Both the position numbers and the translations under genes were made by a program. From positions 248,001 through 312,000 of the forward strand of contig NZ_JAUSSM010000002.1 in assembly GCF_030812315.1 (NCBI RefSeq): DNA of 64,000 nt. The letters are read 5' to 3'. The stretch's first letter is position 1; each line of letters begins with the position of its first letter. This DNA is from Arthrobacter oryzae. Lineage in GTDB: Bacteria; Actinomycetota; Actinomycetes; Actinomycetales; Micrococcaceae. Of this stretch, positions 16,337 through 23,424 are shown piece by piece. The notes beneath the pieces were generated by a model. It saw nothing but the letters and a program-made list of their open reading frames with translations. It did no database searches and was not told where the DNA came from.

Positions 16337-16397
16337 ATTAGACATGTCCAATTCCCTGCTCCTGAAGACTAAGCGCAAGATATTAGACATGTCCAAT
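16337..16397. promoter_or_regulatory. Twin operator upstream of the XRE/ImmA cassette
   Basis: ATTAGACATGTCCAAT occurs twice in the same orientation (16337-16352 and 16382-16397), with centres 45 bases apart. Each copy is nearly palindromic around ACATGT. The second copy ends 72 bases before the XRE start codon. Paired sites with a multi-turn spacing fit cooperative binding and looping by a CI-like repressor. Confidence 0.75.
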
Positions 16398-16469
16398 CTG
16401 CTAGGCTCATTTCTGGTATTTGTACAGAGGGGACAGCCTCGGGCCCTGGCCTGGCAAGAAGGAGAAGCC

Positions 16470-16910
16470 ATGACGGCCGGATCATCAGAAGGCCTTTCAC
16501 CGAGCGCAGCACTGGCCCGAAAGCTCAATCTGCTCCTGGACACCGCCGAGGCCGAGGGCCGGAAAGTCGCGTACAACGACGTCCGGGATGCCATGGCCAC
16601 TGCGGGCACGCCGCTCTCACGGGCGCGCTGGCATTACATGCGCGCGGGTACGGGACCGGCCGTCAAGAAGGCTGAGCTGCTCCAGAACCTGGCCCGCTTC
16701 TTTGGAGTCAACGAAGGCTATCTCCTTGACGCAGATGATGATCTCCCCGCGCGCGTTGAGGCCCAGCTTGAACTCCTGACGGCCATGCGCGCGAACAAGG
16801 TCAGGAACTTCGCCGCACGGCAGCTTGACGGATTGTCCCCGGAGACGCTCCTGCAGATCAGGGACCTCATCGACCAGCGTTTGAAAAACGACGAGCCGGA
16901 CCAGGATTGA
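16470..16910 (+). CDS. XRE-family regulator of an ImmA/IrrE cassette
   Basis: From ATG 16470 (AAGGAGAA just upstream) the 146-residue protein has an XRE-like domain in which the recognition region is FFGVNEGYLLD: ALARKLNLLLDTAEAEGRKVAYNDVRDAM, LSRARWHYMRAG, VKKAELLQNLARFFGVNEGYLLDADDD. A C-terminal helical part follows (LELLTAMRANKVRNFAARQLDGLSPETLLQIRDLIDQRL), probably for oligomerisation. The following gene is an ImmA/IrrE protease, the usual partner that cleaves such repressors. The two palindromes upstream are its likely sites. The longer in-frame reading from 16119 crosses those palindromes and is rejected. Confidence 0.85.
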   Translation: MTAGSSEGLSPSAALARKLNLLLDTAEAEGRKVAYNDVRDAMATAGTPLSRARWHYMRAGTGPAVKKAELLQNLARFFGVNEGYLLDADDDLPARVEAQLELLTAMRANKVRNFAARQLDGLSPETLLQIRDLIDQRLKNDEPDQD

Positions 16911-17010
16911 GGCTCTGCCGCCCGACCGCGCACACCCTTGGCTGGTACCCTCAAGGGGTGGGGAACGGGACCCTCACGGTCTCACTAAACCGCACAAGGA
17001 TTTCGTCTCC

Positions 17011-17496
17011 ATGGACTACAGCGCCGCCCGTGCACGGGCGCAAGAAGCAGAAGCCAGTCTGAACCTTCAAGAGCCGGTCTCGCTCACTTCAACGCATCGA
17101 CATTTGGAGCGCCTCCGCGGACGGCGGATCGTCATCCAGCCGATGGACGGGACACCGACCGATAAGGTGTGCGGGCTCTGGTTCGGCCTTGACGACATGG
17201 ACCTGATCCTGCATGCGGCCGCTGCGTCCGAGGTGCATCGACAGCAGATAGTGCTGCACGAGTTCGCCCATATGATCCTCCAGCACGAGCAGGCTGCCAT
17301 CTCCACGGAGTACGTCCGCAGCTTCTTTCCCGACCTTGATCCGGACATGGTTTTGACGGCGCTAAAACGCTCTGACTTCCTGGACGAGTTCGAAGTGGCA
17401 GCCGAACTGCTCGCTGACCGGCTGGCTGCCCGCATCCGTGCGACCCAGCGCAGGAGTGCCGGCCAGCCCGGAAACTTTGGATCCGTCTTCGGATGA
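17011..17496 (+). CDS. ImmA/IrrE-family metallo-endopeptidase
   Basis: The 161-residue protein has the zinc motif HEFAH at residues 83-87 in IVLHEFAHMILQHE. A third ligand is likely to be Glu128 or Glu132 in DEFEVAAELLADRLAAR. The N-terminal part (HRHLERLRGRRIVIQPMDG, DKVCGLWFGLDDMDLILHAAA) is the beta-sheet platform of this family. Known members (ImmA of ICEBs1, IrrE/PprI) cleave XRE repressors after DNA damage or other stress. The gene lies 100 bases after the XRE gene, and its stop overlaps the ATG of the membrane protein (ATGA), so the operon is translationally coupled. Confidence 0.9.
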   Translation: MDYSAARARAQEAEASLNLQEPVSLTSTHRHLERLRGRRIVIQPMDGTPTDKVCGLWFGLDDMDLILHAAAASEVHRQQIVLHEFAHMILQHEQAAISTEYVRSFFPDLDPDMVLTALKRSDFLDEFEVAAELLADRLAARIRATQRRSAGQPGNFGSVFG

Positions 17497-18452
17497 TCCA
17501 GCTACTGATGGCGGCCGCCCTGGCGGTCTTGGCCGGAGCGCGCCTGCCGGCACTCATCCGGCACAAATCGGACACGGTGTTTACAGCTGCCGCCTGCGCC
17601 GGCGGGTCCGCTCTCCTGACCAATCCGGGCGTCTACGCTTTCGTCGACCGCCTCACGGGCGGCTTCAACCTTGCCCGGCTGCTGATGCAGGCCCTCATGG
17701 TGCTTGGGCTGTGGTTCTTGCGGAAGGCCCTGCTGCAGGCTGTGGCACCGCATACGGCTCCGGGCCCGCTGCGTCAGCTTCCGCTGTACCTGACCCTGTG
17801 CCTCCTGGTAGTTCTCTTCGTGTTCATCGGTCCCACCTCGACCACTACCACCTGGGGAAATGACTTTGAGGACGAACTCATTCCCGCGCTGTTCTCCGTC
17901 ACGGGCACAGCCTTCATCTCCTGGGTCTGCGGCGAGATCGCTGCCGTCTGCATGGCCTACCTCCCCAAGCTTCAGGGCGCATTCCGCCGGGGCTTCACCA
18001 TGGTGGGAGCCGGATGCGCAATCGGATGCTTGACCATGGCATCCATGAGCATGGGCGTCCTTGCCCACGCCATCCCCGTGCTGGAGTCGCTGAACTGGCG
18101 GAACCCGGAGGGCTACCGGGTGCTGGAGCTCGTCAGCATAGGGCTGGTGGGGGTCGGGCTGACTGTCACTGCCGTCACGGGACACAGGACCAGGACCAGG
18201 ATCGCGCGCTGGGAACGGGAAGCCCTGACCCAAGTCGAACCTATCCGGGCGCAGGCCCTGCGCGAGGCGGGCCTCCAACGGACGCTGGAGTCCGACGAAA
18301 GCGCACCGGTCCAGGACCGGCTGCACAGAATGATTGTCGAAATCTGGGACGCCGAACTCGCGGCGGGAGCGGGCAGCAGTGTTCTCACCCCGGGCCAGCG
18401 GAACTACCTGCTGCACGTTGAACGCAAACTCGACCTTGAACATGCGGGCTGA
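17493..18452 (+). CDS. MAB_1171c-type polytopic membrane protein (putative transporter)
   Basis: The 319-residue protein has about seven hydrophobic segments in the first 215 residues (LLMAAALAVLAGARLPAL, LLMQALMVLGLWFLRKALL, LPLYLTLCLLVVLFVFIG, GTAFISWVCGEIAAVCMAYL, GFTMVGAGCAIGCLTMASMSMGVLAHA, VLELVSIGLVGVGLTVTAVTG). A cytoplasmic tail of about 95 residues rich in Arg and Glu follows (RWEREALTQVEPIRAQALREAG, HRMIVEIWDAELAAG). This matches the actinobacterial family named after M. abscessus MAB_1171c, usually found next to XRE and ImmA genes. Transport is only presumed. It starts within the stop of the protease gene. Confidence 0.8.
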   Translation: MIQLLMAAALAVLAGARLPALIRHKSDTVFTAAACAGGSALLTNPGVYAFVDRLTGGFNLARLLMQALMVLGLWFLRKALLQAVAPHTAPGPLRQLPLYLTLCLLVVLFVFIGPTSTTTTWGNDFEDELIPALFSVTGTAFISWVCGEIAAVCMAYLPKLQGAFRRGFTMVGAGCAIGCLTMASMSMGVLAHAIPVLESLNWRNPEGYRVLELVSIGLVGVGLTVTAVTGHRTRTRIARWEREALTQVEPIRAQALREAGLQRTLESDESAPVQDRLHRMIVEIWDAELAAGAGSSVLTPGQRNYLLHVERKLDLEHAG

Positions 18453-18477
18453 GCGCCGGCACTACAGGAGGAAACCC

Positions 18478-19314
18478 TTGGCCCTTATCCACCCCACACG
18501 CACTGCAGACCGCCCCACGGCAGACCCCTTCGCCCTCTACCGGGACATGGTTCTGTATACCTTCAAGAGTGAGTTCCGGGCCGGCTTCTTTATTGCCTAC
18601 TACCGCAACTTCGCGATTCCCTCCATCGCGCGGACCCTTGCCACCCGGGGTGAGACGGCGGCCCGGCCGATGAAGCGGTCCTACGACACCGGCATTGTCA
18701 TTCACGAAATCATCGTCAACGGCTTCGAGAGCGACCGGGGCCAGAAAATGGTGGAGCTGCTGCGCCGCGTACACCAAGGGGTTCCGGGCAGCTCCGAAGA
18801 CTTCCTGTATGTCCTGATGACACTGCTCGTTATCCCGGTGAGGTGGGCCGACGCTCACGGCTGGCGGAAACTAACCGAGGCCGAACGCGGCGCATCCCTG
18901 GCTTTCTACACGGAACTGGGCTCAAGGATGGGGCTGGGTGCTGCACCAGCGACTTTCACCGAGGCGGCGGCATTGCTGGATGACTATGAGGCGCGGAAGA
19001 TGACTGCCAGCCCCGAGGGGGCCACTCTGCTCGAGGCCACAGCCGAGGCATTGGCCGTGCGTCTCCCCCGTCCATTGAAAAGCAGGACCACCGCCGTGAT
19101 CTCGCTGCTCATGGACAAACCTGAGGTTGCTCCTGCGCTGGGCCTCAAGCCGGCGCCGTCATGGCTCAGGAGTGTGTTTACCGGGCTCCTTCGCGTCAGG
19201 GCGCTGGTGGCCAGGACGCGTCCGCTGCCTTCCAAACCTTCATTCACCCCCGGAAAATCCGGTTCGTCCGTGTACCCGCAGGGGTACCGGCTGGAGGACA
19301 TCGGTCCCCGCTGA
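18478..19314 (+). CDS. MpaB-like oxygenase-domain protein
   Basis: From TTG 18478, preceded by a perfect AGGAGG six bases upstream, the protein has 278 residues. It contains RPMKRSYDTGIVIHEIIVNG, GQKMVELLRRVHQGVPGSSEDFLYVLMTLLVIPVRWAD, and HGWRKLTEAERGASLAFYTELGSRMG. These blocks recall the fungal-type MpaB/latex-clearing oxygenase family (DUF2236-like), where the conserved His in RxxH belongs to the cofactor site. The C-terminal half is a helical tail with a basic linker. It is the last gene of the XRE-ImmA-membrane-protein cassette. The family call rests on recalled motif order, so activity is unproven. Confidence 0.72.
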   Translation: MALIHPTRTADRPTADPFALYRDMVLYTFKSEFRAGFFIAYYRNFAIPSIARTLATRGETAARPMKRSYDTGIVIHEIIVNGFESDRGQKMVELLRRVHQGVPGSSEDFLYVLMTLLVIPVRWADAHGWRKLTEAERGASLAFYTELGSRMGLGAAPATFTEAAALLDDYEARKMTASPEGATLLEATAEALAVRLPRPLKSRTTAVISLLMDKPEVAPALGLKPAPSWLRSVFTGLLRVRALVARTRPLPSKPSFTPGKSGSSVYPQGYRLEDIGPR

Positions 19315-19322
19315 CCCGGCAA

Positions 19323-19354
19323 CCTGCGTGTAAGTGCCGGTGCTTACGCGCAGG
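19323..19354. terminator. Hairpin terminator between MpaB-like and HNH genes
   Basis: CCTGCGTGTAAG (19323-19334) pairs with CTTACGCGCAGG (19343-19354) with one G-T pair, over an eight-base loop. It lies between converging genes and contains the stop codon of the HNH gene. Confidence 0.7.
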
Positions 19355-20096
19355 CGCCCAGGATGCCTGCGAGTGCATCACGCTCCGGCAGGGTGACCCA
19401 GAGCCTGTACTTTGCCTTCACCGCCGTCATCCGGGCCGCGTATTCGCATCGGAAGGCCTTGTTCGGAGGCAGCCACGTGGCGGCGTCCTTATCGGACTTG
19501 GACATGTTGGACGGACCGTCGGCGGCCATGAGGTTCAAGGGATCGTTGGCGAATTGCTTTCGCTGGTCCTCGCCGATCTGCTGGGCGCCGGTCTGCCACG
19601 CCAGCGACAACGGAACGATGTGGTCAATCTGGACCGCAGAGCTCGTGTCCGCGCCGCGGACGAACCTGATGGTCGTGCCGGTGTATTTGTCAGCCAATGT
19701 GCCGGTGGCCACCACGCAATCGTGAGTGCCGGGTTTGAAGGTCTCACCCGTCAGGTCGCGGGCCAGAATGTCGTTGCGTGTGTCGCAGCCGTTGTGGTCC
19801 ACGTCCGCCCAGGCGGCGCCGAACTGGTCGCGGCTGTAGCCGGTCTTCGGAGCACGGCCCTTCACCGGAATAGCGGCTAGCCGGGCGATCGCGGCAGCAA
19901 CTTCGTCCGGATTCGCTCCCGGCTGCGCGGCCGGATCTTCCGCCGGCGTCGACGGCGCTGCGCTGCGGACGGCTTTCGCGATCGCTGTACCGGCGGAGGA
20001 TGCGGCGTCGCAGCCTGGCAGGCCTCCAAGCAGCAGGACGGCGGTCACAAGGGTCAATGCTCTGGAACTACGGCGTGAGATGGTCTTGTCCTTCAT
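19344..20096 (-). CDS. Secreted HNH-family nuclease lipoprotein (DUF1524-like)
   Basis: From ATG 20096 the 250-residue protein has a lipoprotein signal peptide (RRSSRALTLVTAVLLLGGLPGC). A linker is followed by a GmrSD/DUF1524-type HNH domain: YSRDQFGAAWADVDHNGCDTRNDILARDL, the core VQIDHIVPLSLAWQTGA (Asp-His of the nuclease site), QFANDPLNLMAADGPSN and KSDKDAATWLPP (Asn/His-like metal end). Such secreted enzymes of actinobacteria degrade extracellular DNA. The longer frame to 20222 is Arg-rich and lacks a signal, so ATG 20096 is used. It overlaps the terminator hairpin at its 3' end. Confidence 0.88.
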   Translation of the reverse strand: MKDKTISRRSSRALTLVTAVLLLGGLPGCDAASSAGTAIAKAVRSAAPSTPAEDPAAQPGANPDEVAAAIARLAAIPVKGRAPKTGYSRDQFGAAWADVDHNGCDTRNDILARDLTGETFKPGTHDCVVATGTLADKYTGTTIRFVRGADTSSAVQIDHIVPLSLAWQTGAQQIGEDQRKQFANDPLNLMAADGPSNMSKSDKDAATWLPPNKAFRCEYAARMTAVKAKYRLWVTLPERDALAGILGACA

Positions 20097-20236
20097 TAAT
20101 GCGGCGGTCCGGCTTAGGCTATCCTCGCCACGCGGCCGGACGTCGCAGGCGAACCGATGACGCCTGTCACAGTTGTGGCGCCGGCGCCTCGACTGCCGCA
20201 GTCGGCACGCGGCACACGGCACGCGGCACGATGAGG

Positions 20237-20812
20237 CTAGAGGTCATCCTTGCCGGTGCGGGCCCCGTACAGGTATGCAAGGTCATTGAGTGTTTGCAGG
20301 GTGAGCTCCTGCGCCTGGGCAACCCTTGACTGCCGTTGAGAATCGGCTGCGTCGTTCCGCATGGAGGACAGCGGCCCTACCGAAACCGGTTCCACGCCGT
20401 GAAGCGCCTTGAGGTACTCCAGCTGAAGGCGACCGCGGACGCCGTCGGCCTTTGAGTGGACGTCTGTCACCGCCAGGAGCGCAAAGGCGACATGCCTGCG
20501 CTCCCCCCACAGGCCAGCCCGCACGGCCAGCCCGAAGAGTCCATCCAGTTCCTGCCCGGCGGACGCCTTTGCCTTGCCGACGAAAATTTCGGCTGCCGTG
20601 CCGGACTTTGACTCCGCCCACCGGTAACCCAAGGGTACGTGGCGCCCTCTCTTGGACAGGTAGAGGGCCGAGGCCGTCAAAAGCATCTCCCCGTTGCCCC
20701 GCACTGTATAGCCCAGAGTGATGTCGCGCAGCTTCTCGTGCCGGCAGGCGCTGATGAACTCCTGCACGTCCTTGTCCCACAGCCGGTCCGTTACGCCGTT
20801 TTCCATATCCAT
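20237..20812 (-). CDS. Protein of unknown function
   Basis: I do not recognise this 191-residue soluble protein. Its N-terminal half looks like an alpha/beta domain (DVQEFISACRHEKLRDITLGYTVRGNGEMLLTASALYL). A Lys/Ala segment follows (GTAAEIFVGKAKASAGQELDGLFGLAVRAGLW), and then VAFALLAVTDVHSKADGVRGRLQLEYLKALHGVEPV. The end is a Gln-rich helix. A 179-codon frame in another phase (20283-20822) also exists; this one is preferred because it has fewer Arg/Pro/Gly biases and a normal ATG. It is transcribed away from the next plus-strand gene. Confidence 0.6.
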   Translation of the reverse strand: MDMENGVTDRLWDKDVQEFISACRHEKLRDITLGYTVRGNGEMLLTASALYLSKRGRHVPLGYRWAESKSGTAAEIFVGKAKASAGQELDGLFGLAVRAGLWGERRHVAFALLAVTDVHSKADGVRGRLQLEYLKALHGVEPVSVGPLSSMRNDAADSQRQSRVAQAQELTLQTLNDLAYLYGARTGKDDL

Positions 20813-20815
20813 GCA

Positions 20816-20882
20816 CCCCCAAAATAACGGTACCGGTCAGGGGCGCAATGGATCAGCAGACTCGCTGCTGTGCCCCCAAAAT
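20816..20882. repeat. Direct repeat CCCCCAAAAT, two copies
   Basis: The ten-base word lies at 20816-20825 and 20873-20882, 57 bases apart, in the divergent gap between two genes of unknown function. Both copies are followed by a GCGG- or ACGG-type word. A shared regulator site is possible but unproven. Confidence 0.45.
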
Positions 20883-20919
20883 GCGGCTCCTGCCGGCAGG
20901 CAAGGCCTAGGCTGGGTCT

Positions 20920-21393
20920 GTGAAGTTGTCCCCTGGCCCTTTTGAACTTGCTGTTTCGGCCCCTGCCGAATGGTGGCAGATCGTGGCTGCGCTGGGGCCC
21001 CTTGCGGTTCTGGCAGGCGCTGTCCTGGCTGCATTCATTGGGTGGCGGACGCTGCGGCAAAAAGCAGTGGCCGACGCCCAGGCACTGACACAGAGAACCC
21101 GCGCTGACGACCGTGCCGAATGGTGGAAGCGCACGCAGTGGGCCCTCGACAAAGCCTTGGAGGCCGACGCGGACGCCAAGGCCCTGGGCCTGGCGTCACT
21201 GGCCGTCCTGGCACGGAGTGATCTTGCCCGCGAAGAAGAACTGGAGCTGCTCGACATTGCGTGGCAGTCGGTGACGGAAGCCAACGGTGACGGTGGCACC
21301 TGGGACGGGGAAGTCGAAGCCGTGGACTCCGAGGAACCAATCGGCGACAATGGAACCACGAGCACCGACAGTACGGAGGAGGGAAAGTCATGA
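20920..21393 (+). CDS. Small membrane protein of unknown function
   Basis: From GTG 20920 the 157-residue protein has one strong transmembrane segment (WWQIVAALGPLAVLAGAVLAAFIGWRTL, about 18-45). A cytoplasmic amphipathic helical region follows (AVADAQALTQRTRADDRAEWWKRTQWALDKALEADADAKALGLASLAVLARSDLAREEELELLDIAW), and then an acidic tail. The layout resembles phage- and integron-type accessory membrane proteins, but no family was identified. Its stop overlaps the ATG of the next gene (ATGA), so the two form a pair. Confidence 0.7.
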   Translation: MKLSPGPFELAVSAPAEWWQIVAALGPLAVLAGAVLAAFIGWRTLRQKAVADAQALTQRTRADDRAEWWKRTQWALDKALEADADAKALGLASLAVLARSDLAREEELELLDIAWQSVTEANGDGGTWDGEVEAVDSEEPIGDNGTTSTDSTEEGKS

Positions 21394-21581
21394 GCACCAG
21401 CACACCGGAACAGAAAAAGTCCCGGACGCCCCGTCACGTCTCGACTTCCCGCGGCAAACAGTTGACCCCTTCAGAGCACAGAGTCCAGGTTGCGGCAGCC
21501 AGGCTCCGTGTGGCCCTCGACGAACGGTTGGGCCGCCCCACCCCGGCTGAGACCAAGGCGCTCTCCAAGGAGGATCTTTAA
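21390..21581 (+). CDS. Small basic protein of unknown function
   Basis: The 63-residue protein starts inside the stop of the preceding membrane protein gene. It has a Ser/Thr/Lys-rich head (MSTSTPEQKKSRTPRHVSTSRGKQ) and one predicted amphipathic helix (SEHRVQVAAARLRVALDERLG). No family was identified. Translational coupling suggests it works with its neighbour. A strong terminator follows. Confidence 0.65.
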   Translation: MSTSTPEQKKSRTPRHVSTSRGKQLTPSEHRVQVAAARLRVALDERLGRPTPAETKALSKEDL

Positions 21582-21612
21582 CGCAAGCCAGATGCTTATG
21601 GCCCGGATACTT

Positions 21613-21647
21613 ATGGCAAAGGCCCCGCAGTGCGGGGCCTTTGCCAT
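21613..21647. terminator. Strong hairpin terminator
   Basis: A perfect 16-bp stem (21613-21628 with 21632-21647) closes on a three-base loop, and TATTGCC follows on the plus strand. It ends the two-gene unit before it and probably also the small minus-strand gene that follows. Confidence 0.88.
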
Positions 21648-21668
21648 ATTGCCTTTTCGGAGTTCCTT

Positions 21669-21851
21669 TTAAACCTTCTCGGGTGTGCGGTCCACAACCG
21701 GTTCCGAACCCGTGAACTTCCTTTCCCTGCGGGGGAAGGTCCAGAACTTGAAGTCCTTCGCCTCCACTCGGGGTTCCGGCTGCTTCTCAGGTTCCCGCGA
21801 CTCCTCTTTCCGGATATCCCTCCGGTAATCCTTGTTATACGGATAGCACAT
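21669..21851 (-). CDS. Small charged actinobacterial protein
   Basis: The 60-residue protein reads MCYPYNKDYRRDIRKEESREPEK and later VEAKDFKFWTFPRRERKFTG, ending DRTPEKV. I recall similar short proteins in Micrococcaceae with the pattern MC-x-x-Y-N/T-K-D and F-K-F-W-x-F-P-R-R; the function is unknown. ATG 21851 is chosen because GAGGAGG lies six bases upstream; the in-frame ATG at 21866 overlaps that ribosome site. Confidence 0.72.
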   Translation of the reverse strand: MCYPYNKDYRRDIRKEESREPEKQPEPRVEAKDFKFWTFPRRERKFTGSEPVVDRTPEKV

Positions 21852-22080
21852 CACTGACCTCCTCATAGTGAATGCTCCTTAATCCTCCTCCCAATTTCCG
21901 TGCCGGTCGACAGTTTTTTGGGACCTGCAGGTCATGGGGTGTCGTTCGGCCCAAGACACCGGCGCGGGTTGCACCATAGATTGAACAACTACGGGGTGTG
22001 CAGGCACGGGCAAAGCGCCCCGTAGCAGTGAGACGAGGATCTGGCCGGCAGCAGGGTCAGTTGGAAGAAAGGCAGTGCAC

Positions 22081-23382
22081 ATGACGAAGACGACGGGTGT
22101 GGCACCAAAGCTGGCAGATGCGCTGGCCATCGTTTTGGGCACTGAAGGGATCCCGCTCCGGCTGCGCGCCTGGGACGGCTCGCAGGCAGGTCCCGAAGAT
22201 GCCCCGGTTCTCGAGTTCCGCTCCCGGCGCGCGCTGCGCCGCATCCTCTGGTCGCCCGGGCAGCTGGGCATCAGCCGGGCCTACGTGGCCGGGGAAATCG
22301 ATGCTCCCGGCGATGTATTTGCCAGCTTCGCCGCACTCAGCTCGGCCGGAAAGTTTGCCGAGCCCGGCCCGTTCCCGCCGCTTACCGCGCGGGAAGCATG
22401 GACTCTGCTCAAAACCGCGGTACGGGTCGGTGCAATCGGTCCGAATCCTGCTCCCCCGCCGGAGGAATCAAAGGTCCACCGGCTCGGCAACCGGCACTCC
22501 AAGAACCGGGACGCTGCGGCCATATCGCATCACTACGACGTCGGCAACGACTTCTACGCCATGGTGCTTGGTCCATCGATGGTCTACTCCTGCGCTGTCT
22601 GGGGCGACCACGCTGACGGGAATGGCGGAGTAGACAGTCTGGAGTCCGCGCAGGAGGCCAAAATTGACCTGGTCTGCCGCAAACTGGGGCTACAGCCCGG
22701 TATGAGGGTGCTGGACGTCGGCTGCGGCTGGGGCAGCTTCGCCCTGCACGCCGCCCAGCGCTACGGTGTCGATGTCGTCGGTGTCACCCTCTCAACCGAG
22801 CAGGCAGGACTGGCACGCAAGCGCGTGGCCGAAGCGGGCCTGACCGAGCGCGTCGACATCCGGGTCCAGGACTACCGCGACGTCGACGACGGGCCATACG
22901 ATGCGATCAGCTCCATTGGCATGTCCGAGCACGTGGGCCGCGAGCAGATTTCACGCTACGTGTCCCAGCTCCACAACCTGCTGCGTCCCGGCGGCAGGCT
23001 GCTCAACCACGCAATTTCCTGGAACGCGGGACCGACCGAGGCGGACCCCGATTCGTTCATCCCCCGCTACGTGTTCCCGGACGGCGAGATGCTCAGCCTT
23101 GCCGACATGATCACCGCCCTTGAGTCCGGCGGGTTCGAAGTGCTCGACGTCGAAGCGCTGCGGCGGCACTACGCGCTGACGCTCCGCGCCTGGGTGCACA
23201 ACCTGGAACATCGCTGGGACGAGGCGGTCAGCGTCAGCAGCCCCGGACGTGCCCGCGTGTGGAGGCTTTACATGGCCGCCAGTGCCCTGGGCTTCGAGGC
23301 CGGACTGACGGGCGTGAACCAGGTGCTCGTGCAACGTTCCGGCGGAACCGAACCGCCGCTGCGGCGGACCGCATGGATTTGA
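22081..23382 (+). CDS. Cyclopropane-fatty-acyl-phospholipid synthase family methyltransferase
   Basis: From ATG 22081 the 433-residue protein has an N-terminal lipid-carrier-like domain (LEFRSRRALRRILWSPGQLGISRAYVAGEIDAPGD) and a SAM methyltransferase core. ISHHYDVGNDFYAMVLGPSMVYSCAVW (about 147-175) is the CFA substrate motif, VLDVGCGWGSFALHAAQRYG the SAM site, and SSIGMSEHVGREQ the bicarbonate region. The family adds a methylene or methyl group to unsaturated phospholipid acyl chains. A GTG six bases earlier is less likely because the AAAGG site would then be too close. A broken lhgO follows 42 bases later in the same direction. Confidence 0.9.
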   Translation: MTKTTGVAPKLADALAIVLGTEGIPLRLRAWDGSQAGPEDAPVLEFRSRRALRRILWSPGQLGISRAYVAGEIDAPGDVFASFAALSSAGKFAEPGPFPPLTAREAWTLLKTAVRVGAIGPNPAPPPEESKVHRLGNRHSKNRDAAAISHHYDVGNDFYAMVLGPSMVYSCAVWGDHADGNGGVDSLESAQEAKIDLVCRKLGLQPGMRVLDVGCGWGSFALHAAQRYGVDVVGVTLSTEQAGLARKRVAEAGLTERVDIRVQDYRDVDDGPYDAISSIGMSEHVGREQISRYVSQLHNLLRPGGRLLNHAISWNAGPTEADPDSFIPRYVFPDGEMLSLADMITALESGGFEVLDVEALRRHYALTLRAWVHNLEHRWDEAVSVSSPGRARVWRLYMAASALGFEAGLTGVNQVLVQRSGGTEPPLRRTAWI

Positions 23383-23424
23383 TGGCCAGCGAATCGGCGG
23401 CAGGTAGGCAGGGGCGCCAGAGCA

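Larger units (their letters stand above)
16118..16469. other. 352-base intergenic region between DUF805 and the XRE/ImmA cassette
   Basis: No gene is seen here. The region holds a direct repeat AATTTACG at 16199-16206 and 16209-16216 (ten bases apart, one helical turn). It also holds a hairpin at 16251-16286 and two identical palindromic sites at 16337-16352 and 16382-16397. It is the shared control region of two divergent units. Confidence 0.7.

Noticed and set aside
16337..19314. XRE/ImmA cassette as part of an ICE or prophage
   Set aside because: No integrase, relaxase, att repeat or phage structural gene was seen, and base composition matches the surroundings.
20283..20822. Alternative 179-codon minus-strand gene overlapping the unknown gene at 20237
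   Set aside because: It is rich in Arg, Gly and Pro as expected for a shifted frame, and the other frame has a more protein-like pattern.
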